From positions 1 to 64,000 of the forward strand of contig JAJTHZ010000221.1 in the NCBI GenBank assembly GCA_021299185.1: 64,000 bases of DNA, read 5' to 3'. This DNA comes from Lysobacteraceae bacterium (GTDB lineage Bacteria > Pseudomonadota > Gammaproteobacteria > Xanthomonadales > Ahniellaceae). A program made the translations under genes and the position numbers. Positions 36,800 to 47,567 of this stretch are shown here, piece after piece. The notes under the pieces were generated by a model. That model ran no database searches and was not told where the DNA came from. It saw only the letters and a program-made list of their open reading frames with translations. Each line of letters starts with the position of its first letter. Position 1 is the stretch's first letter.

Positions 36800-37360
36800 G
36801 TGGGCGGGAGCGTGCTCGGGGTGGTGCTCGCCGGCGGGATGGGCCGCCGCGCCGGCGGCGCGGACAAGGGCCTGCTGGCGTGGCACGGCGAGCCGCTCGT
36901 CGCCCACGTGTGCGCACGGCTTCGGCCGCAGGTCGACGCGCTGTGGATCGTCGCCAACCGCAACCTCGCGCGCTACGCGGCATGGGCCGACCGGGCGCTG
37001 CCGGACGCCGAGCCCGGCTTCCACGGTCCGCTCGAAGGCATCGCCACCGCGCTCTCCGAATGCCCGCATGACTGGGCATTGTTCGCGCCGGTCGACATGC
37101 CGGCGCTGCCGCGCGATCTGGGCCGGCGGCTGGGCGACGCCGCACGCGATCGCGGCAGCGCGCTCGCGGTTGCCCACGACGGGCATCGGCGGCAGGTCCT
37201 GTGCATGCTCGCGCGCCCCCGGCTCGCGGCCAGCGCGCGCGCGCGCCGCCTGCAGGGCGACGCCGCGGTGCACGCGTGGCAGGATGCCTGCGGCGCGCTG
37301 GAGGTCGACTGCACCGGCGCCGACGGATCTTTCGACAACCTCAACCACTGGCCAGCATGA
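36800..37360 (+). CDS. mobA: molybdenum cofactor guanylyltransferase
   Basis: A 186-aa MobA. The nucleotide-binding start is VVLAGGMGRRAGGADKGLL, followed by PGFHGPLEGIATAL and the FAPVDMPALP Asp region. It adds GMP to molybdopterin to give the MGD cofactor of DMSO-reductase-family enzymes. GTG start; its stop overlaps the moeA ATG (ATGA). Confidence 0.93.
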   Translation: MGGSVLGVVLAGGMGRRAGGADKGLLAWHGEPLVAHVCARLRPQVDALWIVANRNLARYAAWADRALPDAEPGFHGPLEGIATALSECPHDWALFAPVDMPALPRDLGRRLGDAARDRGSALAVAHDGHRRQVLCMLARPRLAASARARRLQGDAAVHAWQDACGALEVDCTGADGSFDNLNHWPA

Positions 37361-38574
37361 TCGATCTCGCCACCGCGCGCGCCGCGATCATCGCCCACGT
37401 CCCGCTCGCTGCGGCGTCGGCCGAGCAGGTCGCGCTGGGCGATGCGCTCGGCCGGGTGCTCGCCGGCGACCTCGTGGCGCCGCGCGACATCCCCGGTTTC
37501 GCGCATGCGGCGATGGACGGCTACGCCGTGCGCGCGGTCGACCTGCAGGGCACCGCGCCGATCCGCCTGCGCCTGAAGGGCGTGCTGCATGCCGGCGCCG
37601 GCCTCGCGCCCGCGCTGGCGGCCGGCGAATGCCTGCGTATCATGACGGGCGCGCCGCTGCCGCCGGGCGCCGACACCGTGGTCATCCGCGAGAACACGCA
37701 CGAGGCCGACGGGACGGTCGAGATCGCCGTGGGCACCGCGCCCGGCGCCAACGTGCGCGCGGCCGATGACGACTTCGCCGCCGGCATGCAGGCACTGCGT
37801 GCCGGCGAGATCGCCTCGGCGGCCGCGCTCGGCGTGATGGCGTCCTTCGGCCTGTCCACGGTCGCGGTCCGCCGGCGACCGCGGGTCGCGGTGCTGGTCA
37901 CCGGCGATGAACTCGCAGCGCCGGGCACCGCGCTGGGCGTCGGACAGCGCCACGACAGCAACGGCACGCTGCTGCCCGCGCTGGCCGCGGGCGCCGGCGC
38001 GCAGGTGGTGTCGGTCGAGCGCGTGCGCGACGACGCGCAGGTGTTGTCGGAGGCGCTGCAGGCCGCTGCCGCCCGGGCGGACTTCGTGTTGACCACCGGC
38101 GGTGCGTCGGCGGGTGACGCCGATTACCTGCCGGTCGTGGTGGCGCGGATCGGCGAGCGCGTGTTCTGGAAAGTGGCGATGCGGCCGGGCATGCCGGCCT
38201 GCTTCGGGCGGGTCGGCGGCGTGCCGGTGTTCGGGTTGCCGGGCAACCCGGTCTCGGTGTTCGCCACCTTCCACGCGCTGGTGCGCCCGGCGCTGGCCCG
38301 ATGGCTCGGTGCGCCGGGCCTCGATCCGGCGCCGGTCGTGGCGCAGCTGGCGCAGGCGGTGGACAAGCGGCATGCGCGCCTCGAGTTCCGGCGCGCGCGG
38401 CTGTCGGCGGATGCCAGTGGCCGCCTGCAGGTCGCGATCCACCCGTCGACCAGCTCCGGTGCGCTGCGCAGCGTGCTGGCGTCGAACGCCTTGGCCGAAT
38501 TCGCGGCCGAGCCGCGACGCTGGGAAGCGGGCGAACGGGTCCCGGTGCACATGCTGGCCGGAGCGTTGCCGTGA
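37357..38574 (+). CDS. moeA: molybdopterin molybdenumtransferase
   Basis: A 405-aa MoeA. Key segments are AMDGYAVRA, MTGAPLPPGADTVV, VTGDEL with the MoCF-fold TTGGASAGDADY, and GLPGNPVSVFATF. It inserts molybdate into adenylylated molybdopterin. Its ATG overlaps mobA and its stop overlaps moeB, giving a tight mobA-moeA-moeB unit. Confidence 0.95.
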   Translation: MIDLATARAAIIAHVPLAAASAEQVALGDALGRVLAGDLVAPRDIPGFAHAAMDGYAVRAVDLQGTAPIRLRLKGVLHAGAGLAPALAAGECLRIMTGAPLPPGADTVVIRENTHEADGTVEIAVGTAPGANVRAADDDFAAGMQALRAGEIASAAALGVMASFGLSTVAVRRRPRVAVLVTGDELAAPGTALGVGQRHDSNGTLLPALAAGAGAQVVSVERVRDDAQVLSEALQAAAARADFVLTTGGASAGDADYLPVVVARIGERVFWKVAMRPGMPACFGRVGGVPVFGLPGNPVSVFATFHALVRPALARWLGAPGLDPAPVVAQLAQAVDKRHARLEFRRARLSADASGRLQVAIHPSTSSGALRSVLASNALAEFAAEPRRWEAGERVPVHMLAGALP

Positions 38575-39704
38575 CCAGCGCGCCCCCGGAGCCGCTCGAC
38601 GTCGCGCCGGATGAGGCCCTGCGGCTGATGTCCGCGGGCGCGATCCTGATCGACGTGCGTGAACCCGACGAGGTTGCGCTGGGCACGCCCGTCGGCGCGA
38701 TCCCGATCCCGCTGCGCGAACTGCCGACGGCGACCGCGCGCCTGCCGGCGCGCGAGGCCCCGCTGCTCACGATCTGCGCCAGCGGGCGTCGCTCGCAGCA
38801 GGCCGCGCAGTGGCTGCAGGCGTCCGGCTGGGCCGGCGCGCGCTCGGTGGCCGGTGGCTTCCTGCGCTGGCAGGCCGAGGGCCTGCCGGCGGTCGTGCAC
38901 TCGGCGCTGGATGCGGATGCGCGCGAGCGCTACGCACGCCATCTCCTGCTGCCCGGGGTCGGCGAGGCCGGCCAGTTGCGACTGCTGGCCGCGCGGGTGC
39001 TGGTGGTTGGCGCGGGCGGGCTCGGTTCGCCGGCCGCATTCTACGTCGCCGCCGCTGGCGTCGGCCACCTGCGGATCGTCGATCCCGATGTGGTCGACCG
39101 CAGCAACCTGCAGCGCCAGATCCTGCACCGCGACGCCGCCGTGGGCATGCCGAAGGCGGACTCCGCGCGCGCCGCGCTACTTGCGCTCAATCCACGCATC
39201 GCGGTCGAGGCGCTGTCGCTCCGCGTCGACGCCGGCAACGTGCAGGCGCTGGTCGCAGACGCAGACGTGGTGGTGGACGGCAGCGACAACTTCATCGCCC
39301 GCTACCTGCTCGATGCCGCCTGCCAGGCGGCCGGCAAGCCGCTGGTCTACGGCGCCATCCATCGCTTCGAGGGACAGGTGTCGGTGTTCGGTGGCGCCGA
39401 AGAAGCGCCGTGCTACCGCTGCCTGTTCCCCGATCCACCGGCCGCCGCCGACGCGCCCGACTGCGCGACCGCCGGCGTGCTGGGCGTGCTGCCGGGCATC
39501 GTCGGCAGCCTGCAGGCGGCGGAGGCGATCAAGCTGGTGCTCGGCATCGGCGTCCCGCTGCGTGGCCGCCTGCTGCACGTCGATGCACGCGGCATGGTGT
39601 TCCGCGAACTGCGGGTGCCGCGCGACCCGCAATGCCCCGGCTGCGGACCCGCGCCCCTGCGCCGCCCGCCGCAGGGCCTCGAGGCGCTCTGCGCGCTCCG
39701 CTGA
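38571..39704 (+). CDS. moeB: molybdopterin-synthase adenylyltransferase with N-terminal rhodanese domain
   Basis: A 377-aa fusion. A rhodanese domain (about 10-105, active-site Cys in TICASGRRS) precedes an E1-like ThiF/MoeB domain (about 115-375). The latter has the ATP-binding VVGAGGLGSPAAFYVAAAG, the adenylating Asp/Arg segment SNLQRQILH, and zinc Cys pairs CYRC and CPGC. It activates MoaD (or ThiS-like) C-termini for sulfur transfer; the rhodanese may deliver sulfur. In eukaryotic MOCS3 the rhodanese is C-terminal, so the order here is reversed. GTG start overlaps the moeA stop. Confidence 0.9.
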   Translation: MTSAPPEPLDVAPDEALRLMSAGAILIDVREPDEVALGTPVGAIPIPLRELPTATARLPAREAPLLTICASGRRSQQAAQWLQASGWAGARSVAGGFLRWQAEGLPAVVHSALDADARERYARHLLLPGVGEAGQLRLLAARVLVVGAGGLGSPAAFYVAAAGVGHLRIVDPDVVDRSNLQRQILHRDAAVGMPKADSARAALLALNPRIAVEALSLRVDAGNVQALVADADVVVDGSDNFIARYLLDAACQAAGKPLVYGAIHRFEGQVSVFGGAEEAPCYRCLFPDPPAAADAPDCATAGVLGVLPGIVGSLQAAEAIKLVLGIGVPLRGRLLHVDARGMVFRELRVPRDPQCPGCGPAPLRRPPQGLEALCALR

Positions 39705-39711
39705 GCGGGGC

Positions 39712-40005
39712 TCAGGCGTGCGGTTTGGCCGACGCGGCGAACGCGGCCTGCTGCGCCGGGCTTGCCTCGCGCTGGTGGCGCGCCTTCCATTCCGCGCTCG
39801 GCATGCCGTAGATGCGCTCGCGCGCGGCTTCCTTGTCCAGCGCGAGGCCCTCGGCCGACGCCGCCTCGCGGTACCAGTCGGCGAGGCAGTTGCGGCAGAA
39901 CCCCGCCAGGTTCATCAGGTCGATGTTCTGCACGTCGGCCCGCTCGCGCAGGTGCGCGACGAGGCGACGGAACGCGGCGGCTTCGGCGGCGGTCGTGGGA
40001 TCCAT
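39712..40005 (-). CDS. DUF1244 family protein
   Basis: A 97-aa soluble protein. DUF1244 signature: [23 protein letters not shown], containing a Cys-x2-Cys pair, and [14 protein letters not shown]. The function is unknown although the family is widespread in proteobacteria. Convergent with moeB (7-nt gap) and divergent from folD. Confidence 0.88.
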   Translation of the reverse strand: MDPTTAAEAAAFRRLVAHLRERADVQNIDLMNLAGFCRNCLADWYREAASAEGLALDKEAARERIYGMPSAEWKARHQREASPAQQAAFAASAKPHA

Positions 40006-40064
40006 CGGTGCGGGCTCGGGCGGTGGGTCGGCCCGCGATTGTAGCCGCGCGGCTCGGCAGCCCT

Positions 40065-40070
40065 GATAAT
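40065..40070 (+). promoter_or_regulatory. possible -10 box (GATAAT) for folD
   Basis: TGATAAT (5/6 to TATAAT) ends 12 nt before the folD ATG. A TTGTAG at 40039-40044 is a weak -35 candidate with a long 20-nt spacer. Confidence 0.45.
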
Positions 40071-40082
40071 GCCGAGCTTTCC

Positions 40083-40952
40083 ATGCAGCGGACCGACGCC
40101 GTGCCGGCCAGGATCCTCGACGGGCGCAAGATCGCCGACGGCGTGCTCGACAACGTGCGGCGCCGCGTGCGCCAGCGCGTGGCCGCCGGCATGCCGCCGC
40201 CGGGGCTGGCCGTGGTGCTGGTCGGCAGCGATCCGGCCAGCACGGTGTACGTGCGCAACAAGCGCCGCGCCTGCGAGCAGGTGGGCCTCGTGTCGATCGA
40301 CCACGACCTGCCGGCCGACACGCCGGAGGCCGTGCTGTTCGCGCTGATCGAGCGGCTCAATGCCGACCCTGCGGTGCACGGCATCCTGGTGCAGTTGCCG
40401 CTGCCACCGCACATCGACGCCACGCGGCTGATCCAGCATATCGATCCGGCGAAGGACGTGGACGGGTTCCACGCCGAGAACGTCGGCCGGCTGGCGCTGC
40501 GCCAGCCGGGGCTGCGGCCGTGCACGCCGAAGGGAGTCATGACCCTGCTGGCGCACACCGATCGGCCGGTGCGCGGTCGCCGCGCCGTGGTGGTCGGCGT
40601 GTCCAACCACGTCGGCCGGCCGATGCTGCTCGAATTGCTGCTGGCCGGCTGCACCGTGGTCGGCTGCCATCGCTTTACCGAGGACCTCGCCGCGGAGGTC
40701 GCGCAGGCCGACATATTGGTGGTCGCGGTCGGCAAGCCGGGCCTGGTGCGCGGGGACTGGGTCAAGCCCGGAGCGATCGTGATCGACGTCGGCATCAACC
40801 GGATGCCGGACGGCAAGCTGGCGGGCGACGTGGACTACCCGCGCGCCGCGGAGCGGGCGGCCTGGATCACCCCGGTGCCGGGCGGCGTGGGGCCGATGAC
40901 GGTCGCGATGCTGGTGCAGAACACGCTCGAGGCCTGCGAGCGCCGCGGCTGA
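40083..40952 (+). CDS. folD: bifunctional methylenetetrahydrofolate dehydrogenase/cyclohydrolase
   Basis: A 289-aa FolD. It has [13 protein letters not shown] (catalytic Lys), [21 protein letters not shown] and the NADP-binding [12 protein letters not shown], and ends in [14 protein letters not shown]. It interconverts methylene-, methenyl- and 10-formyl-tetrahydrofolate. [11 protein letters not shown] has Asn-His where most FolD proteins have Arg-Ser (GRSxxVG), a difference near the NADP 2'-phosphate. The ATG has no strong SD. Confidence 0.94.
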   Translation: MQRTDAVPARILDGRKIADGVLDNVRRRVRQRVAAGMPPPGLAVVLVGSDPASTVYVRNKRRACEQVGLVSIDHDLPADTPEAVLFALIERLNADPAVHGILVQLPLPPHIDATRLIQHIDPAKDVDGFHAENVGRLALRQPGLRPCTPKGVMTLLAHTDRPVRGRRAVVVGVSNHVGRPMLLELLLAGCTVVGCHRFTEDLAAEVAQADILVVAVGKPGLVRGDWVKPGAIVIDVGINRMPDGKLAGDVDYPRAAERAAWITPVPGGVGPMTVAMLVQNTLEACERRG

Positions 40953-41023
40953 ACGCGCGGCTACGCCAGCGCGGGTTGCAATGCAAGTGCGGGCCGCTTG
41001 TGCAGCCGCAACATGCGCCAGGC

Positions 41024-41029
41024 TAGAAT
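41024..41029 (+). promoter_or_regulatory. -10 box (TAGAAT) abutting the tatT-like start codon
   Basis: TAGAAT (5/6) ends 6 nt before the ATG at 41036, so transcription would begin at or next to the start codon. No SD precedes the ATG. TTGTGC at 40998-41003 is a weak -35 candidate. Confidence 0.5.
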
Positions 41030-41035
41030 GCAGCG

Positions 41036-41923
41036 ATGAACGGATCCTTCCCGCCGCCACGGACGACCCGCGGACTGCGCATGCTCGGGGTCGCGGCCGC
41101 CGCCGTGCTGCTGCTCGGCGGCTGTGCGAGCCTGGTGAGCAATGCCACCGCGGGGCTGGGCCGCGACCTGGGGGCCGGCGTGCTCAACCAGGACGATCCG
41201 CAGACGGTGGCCGACGGCCTGCCGGCCTACCTGCTGCTGGTCGACGGCCTGCTCACCTCCAGTCCGGACAACGTCGACCTGCTGCTGACCGGCGCGAACC
41301 TGAATGGCGCCTATGCGGGCTCGTTCGCGCCCGAGCCCGAGCGGCGCAAGCGGCTCGCGCTGAAAGCCGAGCGGTATGCGCGCCAGGCCACCTGCCTGCG
41401 TGCCGAGGCACTGTGCGCCGCGTTGGGCCAGCCGTTCGAGGCGTTCAGCGCGGCGGTCGCGGCGCTGACGGCGCGTGACGTCCCGGTGGCGCACGCGCTG
41501 GCCGTGGCCTGGGCCGGCGTGCTGCAGGCCGATCCGTCGGACTGGGAGCGCATCGCCGACTTGCCGCGCGTCGAGGCCCTGCTGCTGCGCACGCGGGCGC
41601 TTTCGCCGCGCCATGACGGTGGATCGGCTTCCATGTACCTCGGCGTGCTGAACTGCCTGCGGCCGGAGAGCCTGGGCGGGCGTCCGCGCGACGGCATCGC
41701 CTTCTTCGAGGAGGCACTGGCGCTGTCGGAGGGACGCAACCAGATGGCGCGCGTGCTGGACGCCGAGTATTGCGCACGGCTGTTGTTCGACCAGGAGCGC
41801 CACGACGCGCTGCTGGCGCAGGCATTGCAAGCCGACCCGGTCGCGCCGGGTCTCACCCTCGTCAACACGCTCGCGCAGCGCCGCGCGCGCGAGCTCCAGC
41901 AGTCGGCCAAGGACTACTTCTGA
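41036..41923 (+). CDS. TRAP transporter TatT-component lipoprotein
   Basis: A 295-aa lipoprotein with lipobox LLGGC (Cys30) and helical TPR-like repeats. It matches the TRAP transporter TatT component family (ASLVSNATAGLGRDL, GLPAYLLLVDGLLTSSPDN, RHDGGSASMYLGVLNCLRP). In Treponema pallidum, TatT trimers bind the solute-binding protein TatP and probably pass ligand to it (TPAT systems). Here it directly precedes dctP, dctQ and dctM genes, a complete TPAT locus. The promoter suggests a leaderless mRNA. The substrate is unknown, possibly a hydrophobic acid. Confidence 0.88.
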   Translation: MNGSFPPPRTTRGLRMLGVAAAAVLLLGGCASLVSNATAGLGRDLGAGVLNQDDPQTVADGLPAYLLLVDGLLTSSPDNVDLLLTGANLNGAYAGSFAPEPERRKRLALKAERYARQATCLRAEALCAALGQPFEAFSAAVAALTARDVPVAHALAVAWAGVLQADPSDWERIADLPRVEALLLRTRALSPRHDGGSASMYLGVLNCLRPESLGGRPRDGIAFFEEALALSEGRNQMARVLDAEYCARLLFDQERHDALLAQALQADPVAPGLTLVNTLAQRRARELQQSAKDYF

Positions 41924-41927
41924 CATT

Positions 41928-42926
41928 ATGTTCCGCCATCTCGCCACCGCGCTGTTCGCGCTGGTACTCGCTGCGCCGGTCGGTGCCGCCACCACCCTCA
42001 AGATCGCCACCCTCGCCCCCGACGGCAGCGGCTGGATGCGCGAGATGCGCGCCGGCGCGCAGGCGGTGAAGGAGCGCACGCAGGGCCGGGTCGAACTCAA
42101 GTACTTCCCCGGCGGCGTGCAGGGCAATGGCGACGCCGTGCTGCGCAAGATGCGGCTGGGCCAGTTGCAGGGCGGCGCCTTCGCCAGCGCCGAGATCGGC
42201 ACCGTGGTCGCCGACGCGCAGATCTACTCGCTGCCGTTCCAGTTCCGCTCGCAGGCCGAGGTCGACGCGGTCCGCCCGACCATCGATCCCAAGGTGCGCG
42301 CCGCCTTCGAGGCCAAGGGCTTCGTCGTCGCCGGCATTGCCGGTGGCGGATTCACCTACCTGATGTCCAGCCGACCGATCCGCAGCCGCGACGATCTGCG
42401 CGCCGGCAAGGTGTGGTTCCCGCAGGGCGACGACATCGCGCGCGTGACCTTCGAGACCGGCGGCGTCAAGCCGATCGCCCTGCCGCTGGCCGACGTCTAT
42501 ACCGCGCTGTCGACCGGCATGGTGGACACGGTCGGCAACACGCCTTCGGGCGCGATCGCCTTCCAGTGGCACACCCGGGTCAAGCACATGGTCGACCTGC
42601 CGTTGACCTATGTGCTCGGCCTGCTGGTGCTGGACAAGCGCGCGGTCGACAAGCTCGACGCCGCGGACCGGGCCGTCCTGCTGGAGGAAATCGACGCCGC
42701 CTTCCTGCGCATCGACGCCGCCAACCGCAAGGACAACGAGGCCGCCCGCGGCGCGCTGGCCAAGCAGGGCATCTCGATCGAGGCGCCAGCGCCGGCCGAA
42801 CAGGCGTTCTGGTTCCAGATCGGCGCCGACGCGCGGCGCAAGCTGGCGGAGAAGCAGGCCTACTCCACGGCGCTGGAAGCCGAGATCGAGTCGCTGCTGG
42901 CCCCGGTCCGCGGCGCGGCGCGCTGA
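41928..42926 (+). CDS. dctP: TRAP transporter solute-binding protein, DctP family
   Basis: A 332-aa periplasmic protein with signal peptide (HLATALFALVLAAPVGAA). It has the DctP start TTLKIATLAPDGSGWMREM, and the ligand-site region VGNTPSGAIAFQWH. It captures an organic anion and delivers it to the DctQ-DctM permease. It lies 4 nt after the TatT gene. The usual DctP carboxylate-binding Arg cannot be assigned with certainty here, so the ligand class is open. Confidence 0.92.
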   Translation: MFRHLATALFALVLAAPVGAATTLKIATLAPDGSGWMREMRAGAQAVKERTQGRVELKYFPGGVQGNGDAVLRKMRLGQLQGGAFASAEIGTVVADAQIYSLPFQFRSQAEVDAVRPTIDPKVRAAFEAKGFVVAGIAGGGFTYLMSSRPIRSRDDLRAGKVWFPQGDDIARVTFETGGVKPIALPLADVYTALSTGMVDTVGNTPSGAIAFQWHTRVKHMVDLPLTYVLGLLVLDKRAVDKLDAADRAVLLEEIDAAFLRIDAANRKDNEAARGALAKQGISIEAPAPAEQAFWFQIGADARRKLAEKQAYSTALEAEIESLLAPVRGAAR

Positions 42927-42936
42927 GGTCGCGGCG

Positions 42937-43443
42937 TTGGACGCCGCGCCAGGCGATCGCGCACGGTCCACGCCGCTGCCACTGCGCTGGCTGCATGCCG
43001 CGGAGACCGCGCTGCTGGTCGCCGCGGTGCTCGCCCTGGTCGGCCTTTCGGCGGCGCAGATCGTGGCGCGCACCCTGTTCGACGGCGGCTGGGCCTGGGT
43101 CGACCCGCTGACCCGCGCGCTGGTGCTGTGGACGGCGATGCTCGGCGCGCTGGCCGCCGCGCGCGATGACCGCCACATCAACCTCGACGCCTTGACGCGC
43201 CTGCTGCGCGGAACGCCGCTGCGTTTCGCCCGCTTCGTGACGTTCGCATTCGCCGCGGGCGTCAGCGCGCTGCTGGCCTGGTACGGCTGGCAACTGGTCC
43301 TGCTCGACCGCGAGTCGGGGACCCCGGCGTTCGGCTTCGTCCAGGCCTGGCATGTCGAACTGATCCTGCCGGTCGGCTTCGGGCTGCTCGCCCTGCGCTT
43401 CCTGGTGCGGGCGTTCGTGCGACCGCAGCCGCCCTCGCCATGA
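42937..43443 (+). CDS. dctQ: TRAP transporter small permease, DctQ family
   Basis: A 168-aa membrane protein with four transmembrane helices (about 18-38, 54-72, 95-116, 137-157). WVDPLTRALVLWTAMLGALAAARDDRHINLD matches the DctQ signature. No ATG or GTG is available in frame. TTG at 42937 has a GAGGT SD with 7-nt spacing at the end of dctP, so a TTG start is the best choice. The small subunit pairs with DctM. Its stop overlaps the dctM ATG. Confidence 0.85.
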   Translation: MDAAPGDRARSTPLPLRWLHAAETALLVAAVLALVGLSAAQIVARTLFDGGWAWVDPLTRALVLWTAMLGALAAARDDRHINLDALTRLLRGTPLRFARFVTFAFAAGVSALLAWYGWQLVLLDRESGTPAFGFVQAWHVELILPVGFGLLALRFLVRAFVRPQPPSP

Positions 43444-44720
43444 CCTGGCTGATCGTCGCCGCCCTCCTGCTGCTGGCCGCGCTCGGCGCACCGCTGTTCG
43501 CCCTGATCGGCGCGGTCGCCATGCTCGGCCTGCATGCGGGCGGCGCCGACCTCACCGTGGTGATGGTGGAGTTCTATCGCCTGGCCGACATGCCGGTGCT
43601 GGTGGCGATCCCGCTGTTCACGCTGGCCGGCTACCTGCTCGGGGAAAGCGGCGCGCCCAAGCGGCTGGTGCGTCTGACCGATTCGCTGCTGGGCTGGATG
43701 CCGGGCGGGCTGGCGATCGTGGCGCTGTGCGCCTGCGCGCTGTTCACCGCCTTCACCGGCGCCTCCGGCGTGACCATCGTGGCGATGGGAGCGTTGCTGT
43801 ACCCCGCGCTGCGGCAGGCGCGCTACGGCGATTCCTTCTCGCTCGGGCTGGTCACCAGCAGCGGCAGCCTCGGGCTGCTGTTCGCCCCGGCCGTGCCGCT
43901 GATCCTGTACGCGATCGTCGCCCAGCAGTTCAACACCACGCCGCCGGTGAGCGTGGACGCGATGTTCCGCGCCGGCCTGTTGCCGGGCCTGCTGATGATC
44001 CTGCTGCTGGCGGCGTGGTCGATCTACGTCGCGCCGCCGCTGGAACGTGGCCCGGGCCGGATCGACTGGCGCGAGGCCGGTCGCGCGGCGTGGGACGCGC
44101 GCTGGGAGATCCCGCTGCCGATCGTGGTGCTCGGCGGCATCTACTCCGGCGCCTTCGCGGCCAGCGAGGTGGCCGCCGTGACCGCGGCCTACGTGCTCGT
44201 GGTGACCACCCTGGTGCGGCGCGAGATCGATGCGCCGCGGCTGGTGGCCGCGATCCGCGAGGCGATGGCCCTGGTCGGCGCGATCCTGCTGATCCTCGGC
44301 GTCTCGCTGGGCCTCACATACTGGTTCATCGACAACAGCGTGCCGGAGCGCCTGTTCGAGTGGATCGGCGCCCACGTCGACAGCAAGCTCGCCTTCCTGC
44401 TGTTGTTGAACCTGTTCCTGCTGGTGCTGGGGATGCTGCTCGACATCTTCTCCGCCACCGTGATCATGGTGCCGATCATCCTGCCGATCGCGCTGCAGTT
44501 CGGCATCGACCCGGTGCACCTGGGCATCGTGTTCCTCGCCAACATGCAGCTCGGCTATTTCACGCCGCCGGTGGGGATGAACCTGTTCATCGCCGCCTAT
44601 CGTTTCCAGCGCCCGGTGCTTGAGATCGTGCGCGCCTGTGTGCCGTTCTTCCTGATCCTGTTCGCCGCCGTGCTGGCCATCACCTACGTGCCCTGGCTGT
44701 CGCTGGTGCTGGTGCGCTGA
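43440..44720 (+). CDS. dctM: TRAP transporter large permease, DctM family
   Basis: A 426-aa polytopic protein with about 12 hydrophobic segments. DctM motifs are ALFTAFTGASGVTIVAMGALLYPAL (in part), SGSLGLLFAPAVPLILYAI, and NMQLGYFTPPVGMNLFIA. It is the sodium-coupled translocating subunit. Last gene of the tatT-dctP-dctQ-dctM unit, with ATGA overlap to dctQ. Confidence 0.95.
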   Translation: MTWLIVAALLLLAALGAPLFALIGAVAMLGLHAGGADLTVVMVEFYRLADMPVLVAIPLFTLAGYLLGESGAPKRLVRLTDSLLGWMPGGLAIVALCACALFTAFTGASGVTIVAMGALLYPALRQARYGDSFSLGLVTSSGSLGLLFAPAVPLILYAIVAQQFNTTPPVSVDAMFRAGLLPGLLMILLLAAWSIYVAPPLERGPGRIDWREAGRAAWDARWEIPLPIVVLGGIYSGAFAASEVAAVTAAYVLVVTTLVRREIDAPRLVAAIREAMALVGAILLILGVSLGLTYWFIDNSVPERLFEWIGAHVDSKLAFLLLLNLFLLVLGMLLDIFSATVIMVPIILPIALQFGIDPVHLGIVFLANMQLGYFTPPVGMNLFIAAYRFQRPVLEIVRACVPFFLILFAAVLAITYVPWLSLVLVR

Positions 44721-44849
44721 GGCACCGCCGGCACACGGCTTGCCTCCGAAGACGACGTGACGGCGCGATGCCGCCCGCGGCCTGTCGCGTGGCGGGTTTC
44801 CATCGCGCCGGCGGCGCGCGTCCCGCGTGCCGCGGCACGGGAGTCGCGC

Positions 44850-47487
<2,638 letters not shown>

Positions 47488-47498
47488 GGCGGAAAAGT

Positions 47499-47560
47499 AG
47501 GGTATAGGGCCCAGGGTATAGAGCCCGGCGGTCCGACCTATACCCTGGGCCCTATACCCT
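47499..47560. repeat. perfect 23-bp inverted repeat between guaB and guaA
   Basis: Arms at 47499-47521 and 47538-47560 are exact reverse complements (23 bp) around a 16-nt loop. Each arm itself holds two AGGGTATAG units around GGGCCC. The AT-containing TATAG units stand out from the GC-rich surroundings. There is no T-run after the right arm, and the guaA ATG is only 8 nt away. It resembles an intergenic REP/MITE-type palindrome more than a terminator. Confidence 0.85.
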
Positions 47561-47567
47561 GGCTTTC

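Noticed and set aside
47499-47560. guaB-guaA palindrome as an intrinsic terminator or purine riboswitch
   Set aside because: No T-run follows the stem, and guaA starts 8 nt later. There is no conserved purine riboswitch core (three-way junction with its conserved loops).
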